Below, piece after piece: positions 5,447 to 13,060 of a stretch of DNA of 13,677 nt. A model generated the notes under the pieces. That model was given only the letters and a program-made list of their open reading frames with translations, made no database searches and had not been told where the DNA came from. The translations under genes and the position numbers were made by a program. The first letter of the stretch is position 1. Every line of letters begins with the position of its first letter. Source of the stretch: Burkholderiales bacterium (GTDB taxonomy: Bacteria; Pseudomonadota; Gammaproteobacteria; Burkholderiales; Casimicrobiaceae); the NCBI GenBank assembly GCA_025354075.1, contig JANXNO010000221.1, positions 1 to 13,677 of the forward strand, read 5' to 3'.

Positions 5447-6549
5447 ACCATTGCTTTTGTGTCGAGAGATTTTCGGTAGGGCAGCACCAGTTGCACCTGA
5501 TAGCGGCCATCGCGCGGGCCACAGACCATGCGCGCTTCGGCGTCGAAGTGGAGTGCCAAGCGTTCGCGGATGTTGCTCATCGCCATTTTGTTGCCACCAT
5601 GATGCGCGCCAGCCTGTTCGAGGAACGGATTTTTCACTGTAATCATTACCTCTGATCGCAGCCGCGTGACCTCGATTTCGATGGTGCCTGCGGCCTGCGT
5701 CGGCTCGATGCCGTGATACACCGCGTTCTCGGCAATCGGCTGCAACACCAGCGGCGGAACCAGCGCGTCGGCAGGCATTTTGTCGAGCTTCCAGACCACG
5801 TTGAGACGATCACCGAGACGCAGTTTTTCGAGATCGAGATATTGCCGCGTTAAGGTGATTTCATCGTCAATCGGTTGCAGGTCTCGGTTTTCGCGCATCA
5901 GCACGCGGAACAAGTCGGCCATGTCCATCAACGCGGCCTCCGCACGACGCGGCTCCGCGCGCAACACGCCGAGTACGCCGTTGATCGAGTTGAACAAAAA
6001 ATGGGGACGGATGCGCGCCTGCAACGCCTGCAAGCGCGCCTCGGTGACAGCGGGCGAGAGCGCGCGGCCCAGCGTGTGAAAGTACACCAGAACCGCCGTC
6101 AACGCGATCAACGCGAGCGGCACAGAGCGCCACGCCACGCTGTCCATCCAGCGTGCAGCCGCAATGGCCACGAGCGCCGTGAACAGCACCATCAGCCCCG
6201 CCGCCTGCCAATACGCCAGCCGCCGCAGCGCGGGGCTGCCCAGCGCCCAGGCCGCACCAACGCTTGCGGCGACAGGCAGGCTCTCGGCCAGCGCGATGCT
6301 CAGATTGAGCAACAAATCAATCGGCCGTGCTGTGATGCTGATCGCGTAGGCGCTGACCATCGCGACGTACAACACCAGTGCCCGGGCCAGAATACCGACG
6401 TTTCTCAAGTCAGGAAACACGGCCTCGCGGGCGCTGCGCTCGCTGCGGGCTAAAATTTGGCTGGTCGCGTTTCTAGCGTGATTCGACGGCACCACTGATC
6501 TCGGTTGAGACTTCGTGCTCGCTGGTGCTCCCCCTCGGTTATCAATCAT
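5443..6549 (-). CDS. algZ: LytS/AlgZ-type membrane sensor histidine kinase
   Basis: The protein (368 residues from ATG 6549) has a polar N-terminus. About four hydrophobic segments follow ([20 protein letters not shown], the [26 protein letters not shown] region, [17 protein letters not shown] and [15 protein letters not shown]). The His_kinase domain (PF06580) comes next with phosphoacceptor His183 in [11 protein letters not shown], then a GHKL ATPase domain: N-box [16 protein letters not shown] and a degenerate G-box [16 protein letters not shown]. The short loops between helices suggest that any signal is sensed in or at the membrane. It would phosphorylate the regulator encoded directly downstream, which its stop codon overlaps. 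In Pseudomonas the equivalent FimS/AlgZ acts with AlgR and is divergent from argH, as here. A GTG at 6606 would extend it by 19 residues, but that overlaps the argH leader and has no ribosome binding site; 6549 also lacks a clear one, so the start is uncertain. Confidence 0.83.
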   Translation of the reverse strand: MIDNRGGAPASTKSQPRSVVPSNHARNATSQILARSERSAREAVFPDLRNVGILARALVLYVAMVSAYAISITARPIDLLLNLSIALAESLPVAASVGAAWALGSPALRRLAYWQAAGLMVLFTALVAIAAARWMDSVAWRSVPLALIALTAVLVYFHTLGRALSPAVTEARLQALQARIRPHFLFNSINGVLGVLRAEPRRAEAALMDMADLFRVLMRENRDLQPIDDEITLTRQYLDLEKLRLGDRLNVVWKLDKMPADALVPPLVLQPIAENAVYHGIEPTQAAGTIEIEVTRLRSEVMITVKNPFLEQAGAHHGGNKMAMSNIRERLALHFDAEARMVCGPRDGRYQVQLVLPYRKSLDTKAMV

Positions 6550-6610
6550 CACGCGTATTGTGGAGCAATCGTGGCCATCAAGCCGAGATTGTGAACAACC
6601 AAACACCTAC

Positions 6611-8020
6611 ATGCAAGCAAACTCATCGCCTCCCGCCAACCCCTCCTCCGGTTGGTCGGGCCGTTTCGACGAACCGGTCGCCGAAATCGTCAAGCGCTAC
6701 GCCGCGTCCATCTCGTTTGACTATCGCCTTGCGGAGTTCGACATCGCGGGCTCGCTGGCTCATGCGCGCATGCTGGCCGCGGTTGGCGTGATCGCGGCGA
6801 CGGATTTGTCCGAAATCGAACGCGGCATGGCGATCATCACGGCCGAAATTCAGGCTGGCAAATTCGAGTGGTCACTTGATCTTGAGGACGTACATTTCAA
6901 CATCGAAAAGCGGCTCACTGCGCTGGTGGGCGATGCGGGCAAGCGACTACACACCGGTCGTTCACGCAACGATCAGGTGGCCACCGACGTGCGGCTGTAC
7001 ACGCGTGCGGCCTGCGATGAAATCGCGCGCTTGCTGATCAAATTGCAGGCGTCATTTGTTGCGCTCGCTGAACAACACACCGACACGATTCTGCCGGGCT
7101 TCACCCATTTGCAAGTCGCAATGCCGGTGACGCTGGGGCATCATTTGATGGCTTACGTTGAAATGTTTGCGCGCGACTACGAGCGCATTCTCGATTGCCG
7201 CAAGCGCGTGAACCGTTCGCCGCTCGGCGCTGCGGCGCTGGCCGGCACCACGTTCCCGATTGATCGTGAGATGACGGCGAAGGAATTGGGCTTTGATTCG
7301 GTGTGTCGCAACTCGCTCGACGCCGTGAGTGATCGCGATTTTGCGATTGAGTTTTTGAGCGCGTGCACCATCACCATGATGCACTTGTCGCGCATGAGCG
7401 AAGAGCTGATTTTGTGGATGAGCCCGCGCTTTGGCTTTATCGACATCGCGGATCGTTTTTGCACCGGCAGCTCGATCATGCCGCAGAAGAAAAATCCCGA
7501 TGTGGCCGAGCTGGTGCGCGGAAAAATGGCGCGTGTGCAGGGGCATCTGGTGGCACTGACGACGCTCATGAAAGGTCAGCCGCTGACCTACAACAAGGAC
7601 AATCAGGAAGACAAGGAACCGCTGTTTGACACCGTCGACACGGTCACACAAACGCTGATCATCTACGCCGACATGATCGGCGGCATTCGCGTGAAAGCAG
7701 ACAACATGCGTGCTGCCGCGAGGGAGGGATTTGCCACGGCGACTGATCTGGCCGATTACCTCGTGCGCAAAGGCGTGCCGTTCCGCGATTCGCATGAATG
7801 CGTCGCGCGAGCGGTGAAAGCGGCGGAGGTGAAGGGCGTTGATCTGGCGGATTTGTCGTTGGCGGAATTGCAAGCGTTTTCGTCCGTCATCACCGATGAT
7901 GTGTTTGCATCACTGACGCTCGAAGGATCGGTGGCTGCGCGCAAACACTTGGGCGGCACTGCGCCGGAGCGTGTGCGAGCTGAGATTGCGTTAGCAAAGA
8001 CACGATTGGCAGCGCTGTAG
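6611..8020 (+). CDS. argH: Argininosuccinate lyase
   Basis: This 469-residue member of the aspartase/fumarase superfamily cleaves argininosuccinate to arginine and fumarate, the last step of arginine synthesis, as a cytosolic homotetramer. Visible hallmarks are the N-terminal [34 protein letters not shown], the [13 protein letters not shown] substrate-binding loop and [21 protein letters not shown] (conserved His region). The fumarate-lyase signature [12 protein letters not shown] sits at residues 286-297 and carries the catalytic Ser. The ATG at 6611 is chosen because it gives a normal-length N-terminus; the frame is open upstream to 6515 but that part has no family character. No clear Shine-Dalgarno is seen. 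The stop codon TAG is formed inside a REP-like hairpin (8017-8037). Divergent from algZ with only 61 bp between the chosen starts, so the promoters must overlap. Confidence 0.96.
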   Translation: MQANSSPPANPSSGWSGRFDEPVAEIVKRYAASISFDYRLAEFDIAGSLAHARMLAAVGVIAATDLSEIERGMAIITAEIQAGKFEWSLDLEDVHFNIEKRLTALVGDAGKRLHTGRSRNDQVATDVRLYTRAACDEIARLLIKLQASFVALAEQHTDTILPGFTHLQVAMPVTLGHHLMAYVEMFARDYERILDCRKRVNRSPLGAAALAGTTFPIDREMTAKELGFDSVCRNSLDAVSDRDFAIEFLSACTITMMHLSRMSEELILWMSPRFGFIDIADRFCTGSSIMPQKKNPDVAELVRGKMARVQGHLVALTTLMKGQPLTYNKDNQEDKEPLFDTVDTVTQTLIIYADMIGGIRVKADNMRAAAREGFATATDLADYLVRKGVPFRDSHECVARAVKAAEVKGVDLADLSLAELQAFSSVITDDVFASLTLEGSVAARKHLGGTAPERVRAEIALAKTRLAAL

Positions 8021-8078
8021 GAGCGACTTGTCGCGACAAGCGCACACACTAACGTTGGTCGCGGCAAGCCGCTCCTAC
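8017..8078. repeat. REP-like doublet (two inverted GTAGGAGCG... hairpins)
   Basis: The left unit (8017-8037) reads GTAGGAGCGACTTGTCGCGAC; the right unit (8058-8078), read on the minus strand, is the same apart from two changes. Each unit holds a 5-bp hairpin, GCGAC-TT-GTCGC on the left and GCGGC-AA-GCCGC on the right. The two differences are compensatory (A-T pair against G-C pair), so the stems are conserved. The head-to-head order with a 20-bp spacer resembles the BIME doublets of gammaproteobacterial REPs. The left unit supplies the argH stop codon; the right unit ends 11 bases before the SemiSWEET ATG. Confidence 0.75.
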
Positions 8079-8089
8079 AAAAGCATCAA

Positions 8090-8365
8090 ATGAATCAAGA
8101 AACGCTAGGCCTAATCGCTGGCACCCTCACCACCGCATCCTTCGTTCCGCAAGTCTGGAAAATCTGGTCGACGCGTTCGGCACGCGACCTGTCGTGGGCG
8201 ATGGTGGCGGTATTCACGCTGGGCACGTTTTTGTGGCTTTTATACGGCATCAAAGTGGGCTCGTCATCAATCATGACGGCCAACGCCATCACCTTTCTGC
8301 TCTCACTCGCGATCTGCGTGATGAAGCTTCGTTTTGACAAAGAGATTATTGGAGATCCGCGATGA
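8090..8365 (+). CDS. SemiSWEET sugar transporter
   Basis: This 91-residue inner-membrane protein has three hydrophobic helices: LGLIAGTLTTASFVPQVWKIW, LSWAMVAVFTLGTFLWLLYGI and SIMTANAITFLLSLAICVMKL. The first holds the PQ motif (FVPQVWK, Pro19-Gln20 region), and the second ends with 'W..YG', together diagnostic of the MtN3/saliva/SemiSWEET family. These half-transporters dimerise to move small sugars by facilitated diffusion. The C-terminal tail is short and charged (RFDKEIIGDPR). Start ATG 8090 matches the family start, but no Shine-Dalgarno is present because a REP hairpin ends 11 bases upstream, an unusual leader. The stop overlaps the start of the following dehydrogenase by four bases (ATGA), making a coupled two-gene unit. 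The substrate is unknown. Confidence 0.9.
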   Translation: MNQETLGLIAGTLTTASFVPQVWKIWSTRSARDLSWAMVAVFTLGTFLWLLYGIKVGSSSIMTANAITFLLSLAICVMKLRFDKEIIGDPR

Positions 8366-9228
8366 AATTGGCATTCCTTGGCTTGGGTGTGATGGGCTAC
8401 CCGATGGCTGGTCACCTGCAAAAGGCTGGGCACAGCGTGACCGTTTACAACCGCAACGCAGAGAAATCCACAAAGTGGGTTGCAGCGCACGGCGGCACGT
8501 CGGCCGCCACACCGCGTGAAGCGGCACACGGTGCAGACATCGTGATGATGTGCGTCGGCAACGACAACGATGTGCGCTCGGTAATTTACGGCGACGATGG
8601 CGCGCTCGCGGGTCTTGCTGCGGGGGCCGTGCTCGTCGATCACACGACCGCTTCTGCCGACGTCGCGCGCGAGGTTTACACCGAGGCAACCAAAGCGGGC
8701 AAACATTTCATCGATGCGCCCGTTTCCGGCGGTCAGGCCGGTGCTGAAAACGGCAAATTAACTGTGATGTGCGGCGGCGATCAGGCGGCGTTTGATCGCG
8801 TCAAAGACGTGCTCGCGCTATACGCCAAAGCCGTCACGCTGATGGGCGCTAGCGGCGCAGGCCAGCTCACCAAAATGGTCAATCAGATTTGCATCGCCGG
8901 GCTCGTGCAGGCGTTGTCAGAGGGCTTGGCGTTTGCGCAAAAGGCGGGCATCGACGCCAAGCTCGTGCTCGACGTCATCAGCAAGGGTGCCGCGCAAAGC
9001 TGGCAGATGGAAAATCGTGGCAGCACAATGGTTGACGGCAAATTCGACTTCGGTTTCGCAGTCGACTGGATGCGCAAAGACCTCGGCATTTGTCTCGAAG
9101 AAGCCAAACGCAACGGCGCACGCTTGCCAGTGACGGCACTGGTCGATCAGTTCTACGCCGATGTACAGCAAATGGGCGGCGCGCGATTTGACACTTCTAG
9201 TTTGATTAAGCGGTTGACGCAAAAATAG
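8362..9228 (+). CDS. NAD(P)-dependent beta-hydroxyacid dehydrogenase (HIBADH / tartronate-semialdehyde reductase type)
   Basis: This 288-residue protein has the two-domain architecture of 3-hydroxyisobutyrate dehydrogenases and 2-hydroxy-3-oxopropionate reductases. A Rossmann domain starts FLGLGVMGYPMAGHLQKAGHSVTVYNR (GxGxxG at residues 7-12). Next are the substrate loop HFIDAPVSGGQAGAENGKLTVMCGG and the catalytic lysine Lys171 in AGQLTKMVNQ, then the helical domain with DFGFAVDWMRKDLGICLEEA. It reversibly oxidises a short beta-hydroxy acid with NAD(P) in the cytosol. Arg32 after the second strand (VYNRN) suggests NADP use, which is inference. The start overlaps the SemiSWEET stop and has GGAG (8350-8353) eight bases upstream. 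Pairing with a small sugar transporter hints at use of an imported sugar-derived compound, though the link is unproven. It converges on clpA across a shared terminator. Confidence 0.92.
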   Translation: MKLAFLGLGVMGYPMAGHLQKAGHSVTVYNRNAEKSTKWVAAHGGTSAATPREAAHGADIVMMCVGNDNDVRSVIYGDDGALAGLAAGAVLVDHTTASADVAREVYTEATKAGKHFIDAPVSGGQAGAENGKLTVMCGGDQAAFDRVKDVLALYAKAVTLMGASGAGQLTKMVNQICIAGLVQALSEGLAFAQKAGIDAKLVLDVISKGAAQSWQMENRGSTMVDGKFDFGFAVDWMRKDLGICLEEAKRNGARLPVTALVDQFYADVQQMGGARFDTSSLIKRLTQK

Positions 9229-9242
9229 ACGGGATTTAGCTA

Positions 9243-9362
9243 GTTAGCTTTCCCTCGAAAGGTCCATCTAATCGGGGCTGAAAGCGCCTTTTCGAAAAAA
9301 TCAACTTTCGCTATTTTCGGCGGCAAGCGCACGACGAATAATGGTTTCAGTTAAAAGTTGAC
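9243..9362 (+). repeat. Possible diverged copy of the dispersed intergenic element (copy 4)
   Basis: AGCTTT (9246-9251) and GGGCT (9275-9279) keep the 29-base offset seen in copy 1, and AAAAGTTGAC (9353-9362) lies where AAAAGCTGAT would be if two bases are missing inside. Other positions match poorly and the left TIR is changed to GTTAGCTTTC. It lies downstream of a gene, like the other copies. The relationship is suggestive only. Confidence 0.3.
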
Positions 9363-9377
9363 ACCAGCATGCTCAAG

Positions 9378-9406
9378 AAAAACGGCAGCCAAGGCTGCCG
9401 TTTTTT
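9378..9406. terminator. Bidirectional intrinsic terminator between the dehydrogenase gene and clpA
   Basis: CGGCAGCC (9383-9390) pairs perfectly with GGCTGCCG (9393-9400) around AA. An A-run (9378-9382) precedes and a T-run (9401-9406) follows, so the hairpin with U-tail forms in both directions. It lies 16 bp beyond the clpA stop and 150 bp beyond the dehydrogenase stop. Confidence 0.92.
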
Positions 9407-9421
9407 CGAAGCGTGACCAGG

Positions 9422-11704
9422 CTACGCCGTCACTTCTTCCGTCGCCTCTTTCGGCCTATCCGTATCCGGAAAAGCGAGTATCACTTTGCCGTCTGCGTCG
9501 ATGTCGATGCTGACTTTGCCACCACCGACCAGTTTGCCGAACAGCAACTCGTCTGCCAGCGCACGCCGGATTGTGTCCTGGATAAGGCGAGCCATCGGTC
9601 GCGCGCCCATGTGCGGATCGAACCCCTTTTTCGCGAGGTAGTCGCGCAGTCCTTGAGAGAACTCGGGATCGACCTTTTTCTCATGCAATTGGCCTTCGAG
9701 TTCGAGCAGGAATTTGTCGACCACGCGCAGAATAACTTCTGACGTGAGCGGCGCAAAACTGATCGTGGCATCCAGACGATTTCGGAACTCCGGCGTGAAC
9801 ATGCGCTTGATCGCCTCCAGTTCGTCGCCCTGCTCTTTCGAATTGTTGAAACCAATCACGTTTTTGGTCAAGGTCTCAGCACCCGCGTTGGTCGTCATGA
9901 TGATGATGACGTTGCGGAAATCAGCCTTGCGCGCGTTGTTATCGGTCAGCGTGCCGTGATCCATCACCTGCAACAACACGTTGTAAATATCGGGATGCGC
10001 CTTCTCTATTTCGTCGAGCAGCAACACACAATACGGATGCTTGGTAACAGCCTCGGTAAGCTGTCCGCCCTGATCGTAGCCGACATAGCCCGGAGGCGCG
10101 CCAATCAGGCGGCTGACCGCGTGACGCTCCATGTACTCGCTCATGTCGAAGCGCAAAAGCTCCACGCCGAGACAGAACGCGAGCTGCCGCGCGACCTCAG
10201 TTTTTCCGACTCCAGTCGGGCCTGAGAACAGGAACGAACCAATCGGTTTGCGTGGATTGCCCAGCCCGCTGCGCGCCATTTTGATGGCTGCGGCAAGCGC
10301 TTCAATCGCCTTGCTCTGACCGAACACGACGTTATTCAAGTCACGATCGAGCGTCTTCAAGCTGTTGCGATCATCGGTTGAAACGGTCTTCGCGGGAATG
10401 CGCGCAATCTTGGCGACGATCTCTTCAATCTCGGCTTTGCCAATGGTTTTCTTCTGCTTCGATTTCGGCAGGATGCGCTGCGCAGCACCGGCCTCATCGA
10501 TCACGTCAATCGCCTTGTCTGGCAGGTGACGATCGTTGATGTGTCGCGCAGCCAATTCTGCGGCGGCGGTAATCGCAGCTGGCGAATATTTGACGCTGTG
10601 ATGCGTCTCGTATTTCGACTTCAGGCCGCGCAAAATGTCGATGGTCTCGCTGATGGAAGGCTCAACCACGTCGATCTTCTGGAAGCGACGGGCCAGCGCA
10701 TTATCCTTCTCGAACACCTGACGGAATTCAGCGTAAGTCGTTGCGCCGATACATTTGAGTCCGCCGTTGGCGAGCACAGGTTTCAGCAAATTCGATGCGT
10801 CCATCGTGCCTCCGCTCGCAGCACCGGCGCCGATGATGGTGTGGATTTCGTCGATGAACAGAATGCCGTTTGCCTTCTCAGCAAGCTGCTTCAACACGGC
10901 CTTCAAGCGCGCTTCAAAGTCGCCGCGATATTTGGTGCCTGCGAGCAACGCGCCCATATCGAGTGAATACACGACGCAGTTGTTCAGAATCTCCGGCACG
11001 TCGCCATCGACAATGCGTTTGGCGAGGCCTTCAGCGATGGCGGTTTTGCCAACGCCCGCTTCACCGACGAGCAACGGGTTATTTTTGCGACGACGGCACA
11101 GCACCTGGATGAGCCGTTCCAGCTCGGCTGCGCGACCGATCATCGGGTCGATCTTGCCTGCCTTGGCCTGAGCGTTCAGGTTGACGCAGAAATTCTCCAG
11201 AGCGCCTTGCGGGGCTTCTTCTTTCTCCTGATCACCACTACCGGCTTCGGCTTTTTCGGCTTTGTCTTTTGGTACTTTGCTGATGCCGTGGCTGATGTAA
11301 TTCACCACGTCGAGACGCGTCACACCGCGCTGGTTCAGGAAATACACCGCGTGCGAATCTTTTTCGCCGAAGATGGCGACCAGCACGTTCGCGCCCGTCA
11401 CCTCTTTTTTGCCCGACGACTGCACATGCAAAATCGCGCGCTGAATCACCCGCTGAAAGCCCTGAGTTGGCGTGGTGTCGCTCTCGCTATTGGTGGGCAG
11501 GCGCGGGGTGTGCTCGTTGATGAAATTGGCGAGCGCAGTGCGCAACTCGTCGAGATCGACGGCGCAGGCGCGAAGCACTTCGGCTGCACTCGGGTTGTCG
11601 AGCATCGCCAGCAGCAAATGCTCAACCGTGATGAATTCATGGCGCTTTTGCCGTGCTTCCACGAAGGCCATGTGCAAACTAACTTCCAACTCTTGCGCGA
11701 TCAT
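9422..11704 (-). CDS. clpA: ATP-dependent Clp protease ATP-binding subunit ClpA
   Basis: The protein (760 residues) is the AAA+ unfoldase that feeds substrates to the ClpP peptidase. The N-domain repeat region (about 1-145) begins MIAQELEVSLHMAFVEARQKRHEFITVEHLLLAML and docks ClpS. D1 carries Walker A GEAGVGKTAIAEGLA and Walker B ILFIDEIHTI; D2 carries Walker A GPTGVGKTEVARQLA and Walker B VLLLDEIEKAHPD, followed by MTTNAGAE. The IGF tripeptide in KNVIGFNNSKEQ is the ClpP-docking loop. There is no ClpB/ClpC-type middle coiled-coil, which identifies ClpA. The ATG at 11704 is chosen because nearly all ClpA proteins start MIAQELE; the frame continues 14 codons upstream without family support. 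AAGG about ten bases before it is a fair ribosome binding site. Its adaptor gene clpS lies just upstream in the same direction. clpP is not in this window. Confidence 0.97.
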   Translation of the reverse strand: MIAQELEVSLHMAFVEARQKRHEFITVEHLLLAMLDNPSAAEVLRACAVDLDELRTALANFINEHTPRLPTNSESDTTPTQGFQRVIQRAILHVQSSGKKEVTGANVLVAIFGEKDSHAVYFLNQRGVTRLDVVNYISHGISKVPKDKAEKAEAGSGDQEKEEAPQGALENFCVNLNAQAKAGKIDPMIGRAAELERLIQVLCRRRKNNPLLVGEAGVGKTAIAEGLAKRIVDGDVPEILNNCVVYSLDMGALLAGTKYRGDFEARLKAVLKQLAEKANGILFIDEIHTIIGAGAASGGTMDASNLLKPVLANGGLKCIGATTYAEFRQVFEKDNALARRFQKIDVVEPSISETIDILRGLKSKYETHHSVKYSPAAITAAAELAARHINDRHLPDKAIDVIDEAGAAQRILPKSKQKKTIGKAEIEEIVAKIARIPAKTVSTDDRNSLKTLDRDLNNVVFGQSKAIEALAAAIKMARSGLGNPRKPIGSFLFSGPTGVGKTEVARQLAFCLGVELLRFDMSEYMERHAVSRLIGAPPGYVGYDQGGQLTEAVTKHPYCVLLLDEIEKAHPDIYNVLLQVMDHGTLTDNNARKADFRNVIIIMTTNAGAETLTKNVIGFNNSKEQGDELEAIKRMFTPEFRNRLDATISFAPLTSEVILRVVDKFLLELEGQLHEKKVDPEFSQGLRDYLAKKGFDPHMGARPMARLIQDTIRRALADELLFGKLVGGGKVSIDIDADGKVILAFPDTDRPKEATEEVTA

Positions 11705-11813
11705 TTGAACTGCCTTGCTGTTGGCACGGGGCCAACTGGTAACCACCGCTGCAACATAGCAACGATGTTCGTACGCCTGTCAATTTTGCCTGGTTAGGCT
11801 GCAACTGTATCGC

Positions 11814-12131
11814 CTAGTTAGGCTCCATCGTACACTGAAGCGGATGCTGATAGGACGCGGCAAGTTCTGCGACCTGAGCGACCTTCGTATCCGCCACTTC
11901 TTTTGTAAATACGCCACACGTACCCATGCCCGTGCGATGTACCTGCAACATGACGCCCGTGGCCTGTTCGCGGGTCATGGCGAACACTTGTTGCAGGATG
12001 CCCACAACAAAATCCATAGGCGTGTAATCATCATTGAGTAGCAGCACCCGATACATCGGAGGCGGCTTGGTGTCGACACGCTCGGCTTCGAGTACCGAGT
12101 CGTCATTAGGTCTGGGAGAGTGAACGGCCAT
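11814..12131 (-). CDS. clpS: ATP-dependent Clp protease adaptor ClpS
   Basis: This 105-residue adaptor recognises N-degron substrates (bulky N-terminal residues) and delivers them to ClpA. A flexible acidic N-terminal tail (about 1-22) precedes the core [29 protein letters not shown]. Pocket residues Asn33, Asp34, Asp35 and Thr37, and His65 in [22 protein letters not shown], correspond to N34/D35/D36/T38/H66 of E. coli ClpS. The core is intact, so binding should be normal. The start is the ATG at 12131 (MAVHSP), which gives a typical tail; an upstream TTG at 12173 in the same frame is less likely. No strong Shine-Dalgarno precedes it. clpA follows after 109 bp with no obvious terminator between, consistent with a clpS-clpA operon. 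Divergent from the cold-shock gene. Confidence 0.96.
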   Translation of the reverse strand: MAVHSPRPNDDSVLEAERVDTKPPPMYRVLLLNDDYTPMDFVVGILQQVFAMTREQATGVMLQVHRTGMGTCGVFTKEVADTKVAQVAELAASYQHPLQCTMEPN

Positions 12132-12170
12132 GCTGCGAATTGTGGTGAAGATTTCCCGCTGCGAATGCAA

Positions 12171-12200
12171 CAAATATCGGTGGTGAAATCAGGATTTCAA
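12171..12200 (-). promoter_or_regulatory. Candidate clpS promoter with overlapping palindromic operator
   Basis: On the minus strand TTGAAA (complement of 12195-12200) and TATTTG (complement of 12171-12176) are spaced by 18 bases, as a weak sigma-70-like pair about 40 bp upstream of the clpS ATG. A perfect dyad, TGAAATC (12184-12190) and GATTTCA (12193-12199) with two central bases, lies over the -35 end. It could be an operator; no regulator is identified. Confidence 0.35.
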
Positions 12201-12430
12201 TAGCATACGGCATGCCAGTGTGACTTCGAACTGATTCACGCCCGATAAAAGTGTGATGCGCGTGCCAACAGAAAATAGGCATCGCAAAATCATTATCCCC
12301 TTGACGAATAGGGTTGAATAACTGTACAAAGGCGGACGGTGGCCGTTGGCTGAACAAAAGCAGGACAAAATAGCCCTGTTTTCAGCATGCGCTGCTAAAC
12401 AAAACAAGCTTGGTAGTAGGGAGTATTTTT
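12201..12430 (+). promoter_or_regulatory. Long leader/promoter region of the cold-shock gene
   Basis: No coding sequence is recognised here. TTGACG (12301-12306) followed after 16 bases by TGTACA (12323-12328) is a weak promoter candidate, which would leave a leader of about 95 bases before the csp ATG. Long structured leaders are typical of cold-induced csp genes. A hairpin, CAGG (12361-12364) with CCTG (12375-12378) flanked by A and T runs, lies within that leader. Confidence 0.35.
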
Positions 12431-12640
12431 ATGACGACAGGCACAGTAAAGTGGTTTAACGACGCCAAAGGGTTTGGCTTCATCAAACCGGACGATGGCA
12501 CGGATGATGTGTTTGCGCACTTTTCCGCAATTGAGATGGACGGTTTCCGTTCGCTGAAAGAGGGCCAGAAAGTGGCGTTTGAAGTGGTGGCTGGCCCAAA
12601 AGGCAAGCAGGCATCGAACATCAAAAATCCGCCGCAGTAG
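12431..12640 (+). CDS. Cold-shock domain protein (CspA family)
   Basis: This 69-residue single cold-shock domain is an OB-fold that binds single-stranded RNA/DNA and melts mRNA secondary structure. RNP1 is K13-GFGFI-18, RNP2 is V27-FAHF-31, and the opening [10 protein letters not shown] and closing [11 protein letters not shown] are standard; the length is normal. The ATG at 12431 is preceded by GGGAG (12419-12423) at proper spacing, while the in-frame upstream start at 12410 has no family support. Neighbouring divergent clpS-clpA is a common arrangement for a csp gene in proteobacteria. Here the pair shares a regulatory region of about 300 bp containing a palindrome. Whether the gene is cold-induced or growth-phase-controlled like cspD cannot be told. 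A strong terminator follows 49 bases after the stop. Confidence 0.95.
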   Translation: MTTGTVKWFNDAKGFGFIKPDDGTDDVFAHFSAIEMDGFRSLKEGQKVAFEVVAGPKGKQASNIKNPPQ

Positions 12641-12689
12641 ACGAGGCGACAACACGCCGCTCGGTCATCGCTGGATAGAGCGCACACAC

Positions 12690-12717
12690 AAAAAGGGCCG
12701 CAATTGCGGCCCTTTTT
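12690..12717 (+). terminator. Intrinsic terminator of the cold-shock gene
   Basis: GGGCCGC (12695-12701) and GCGGCCC (12706-12712) pair perfectly around AATT. The stem is flanked by an A-run (12690-12694) and a T-run (12713-12717), so it could act in both directions. Confidence 0.93.
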
Positions 12718-12829
12718 CTTGTGCCGGTTTTCTTGGCGCGCGATATCTGCCGGCAACGCTGAAAGATAGGGCACGTGGCTGGTTCCACGTCAAAGACGAC
12801 CAGATCGTCATCCTGTGCAAACGACAATT

Positions 12830-12952
12830 AACAGCTTTTCGCTGGAAGCGCCTCTATCGTGCGGGGATCGTATGCTTTTTATCAAAGAGTCGAGATCACG
12901 CTTAAATTAGCGTTTAGCCCCGTTTGAATGCGGGTTACAAACCGAAGCTGTA
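12830..12952 (+). repeat. Dispersed ~122-bp intergenic element, copy 3
   Basis: This copy starts AACAGCTTTTCGCTGGAAGC, matching copy 1 (408-529) at almost every one of the first 24 positions once a single inserted G is allowed. TTTAGCCC and AAGCTG then stand at exactly the offsets seen in copy 1 (plus that one base). The left CAGC-N5-GCTG hairpin is kept. The right end (CGAAGCTGTA) and the internal GGGCTAA box are degraded. It lies between the csp terminator and the promoter region of the next gene, in the same orientation as the other copies. Confidence 0.55.
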
Positions 12953-12977
12953 CTCTGTGGCGATTTCTTCAGCACAG

Positions 12978-13028
12978 TTTAAGGAAATTTAAGGACAAAT
13001 TGGCGATGTCGCTCTAGACTCATATGTA
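12978..13028 (+). promoter_or_regulatory. Candidate promoter with TTTAAGGA direct repeat
   Basis: TTTAAGGA occurs twice (12978-12985 and 12988-12995) with a 10-bp period, one helical turn. It ends four bases before TTGGCG (13000-13005), a possible -35 box, with TATGTA (13023-13028) 17 bases further as a weak -10 box. Such tandem half-sites just above -35 are typical of OmpR/PmrA-type activators, but the usual period is 11 bp, so this is only suggestive. Confidence 0.35.
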
Positions 13029-13060
13029 GTATTTCTGTCAACCACCCCAAGGAAACGACT

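Noticed and set aside
5875..6453. 192-codon plus-strand frame antisense to the sensor kinase
   Set aside because: Gln/Arg/His-rich shadow of a Leu/Ala-rich membrane protein.
6556..6568. ATTG-N5-CAAT dyad in the argH/algZ gap
   Set aside because: Arms of four bases are too short to support an operator call.
7052..7873. 273-codon minus-strand frame inside argH
   Set aside because: Composition is the reverse-complement shadow of argH, with no domain and no ribosome binding site.
8095..8706. 203-codon minus-strand frame opposite SemiSWEET and the dehydrogenase
   Set aside because: Both plus-strand genes are clearly real and coupled; the antisense product has no recognisable features.
11207..11797. 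196-codon plus-strand frame antisense to the clpA 5' region
   Set aside because: Its Phe-rich start comes from the Lys/Glu-rich linker of ClpA read in antisense; no independent evidence.
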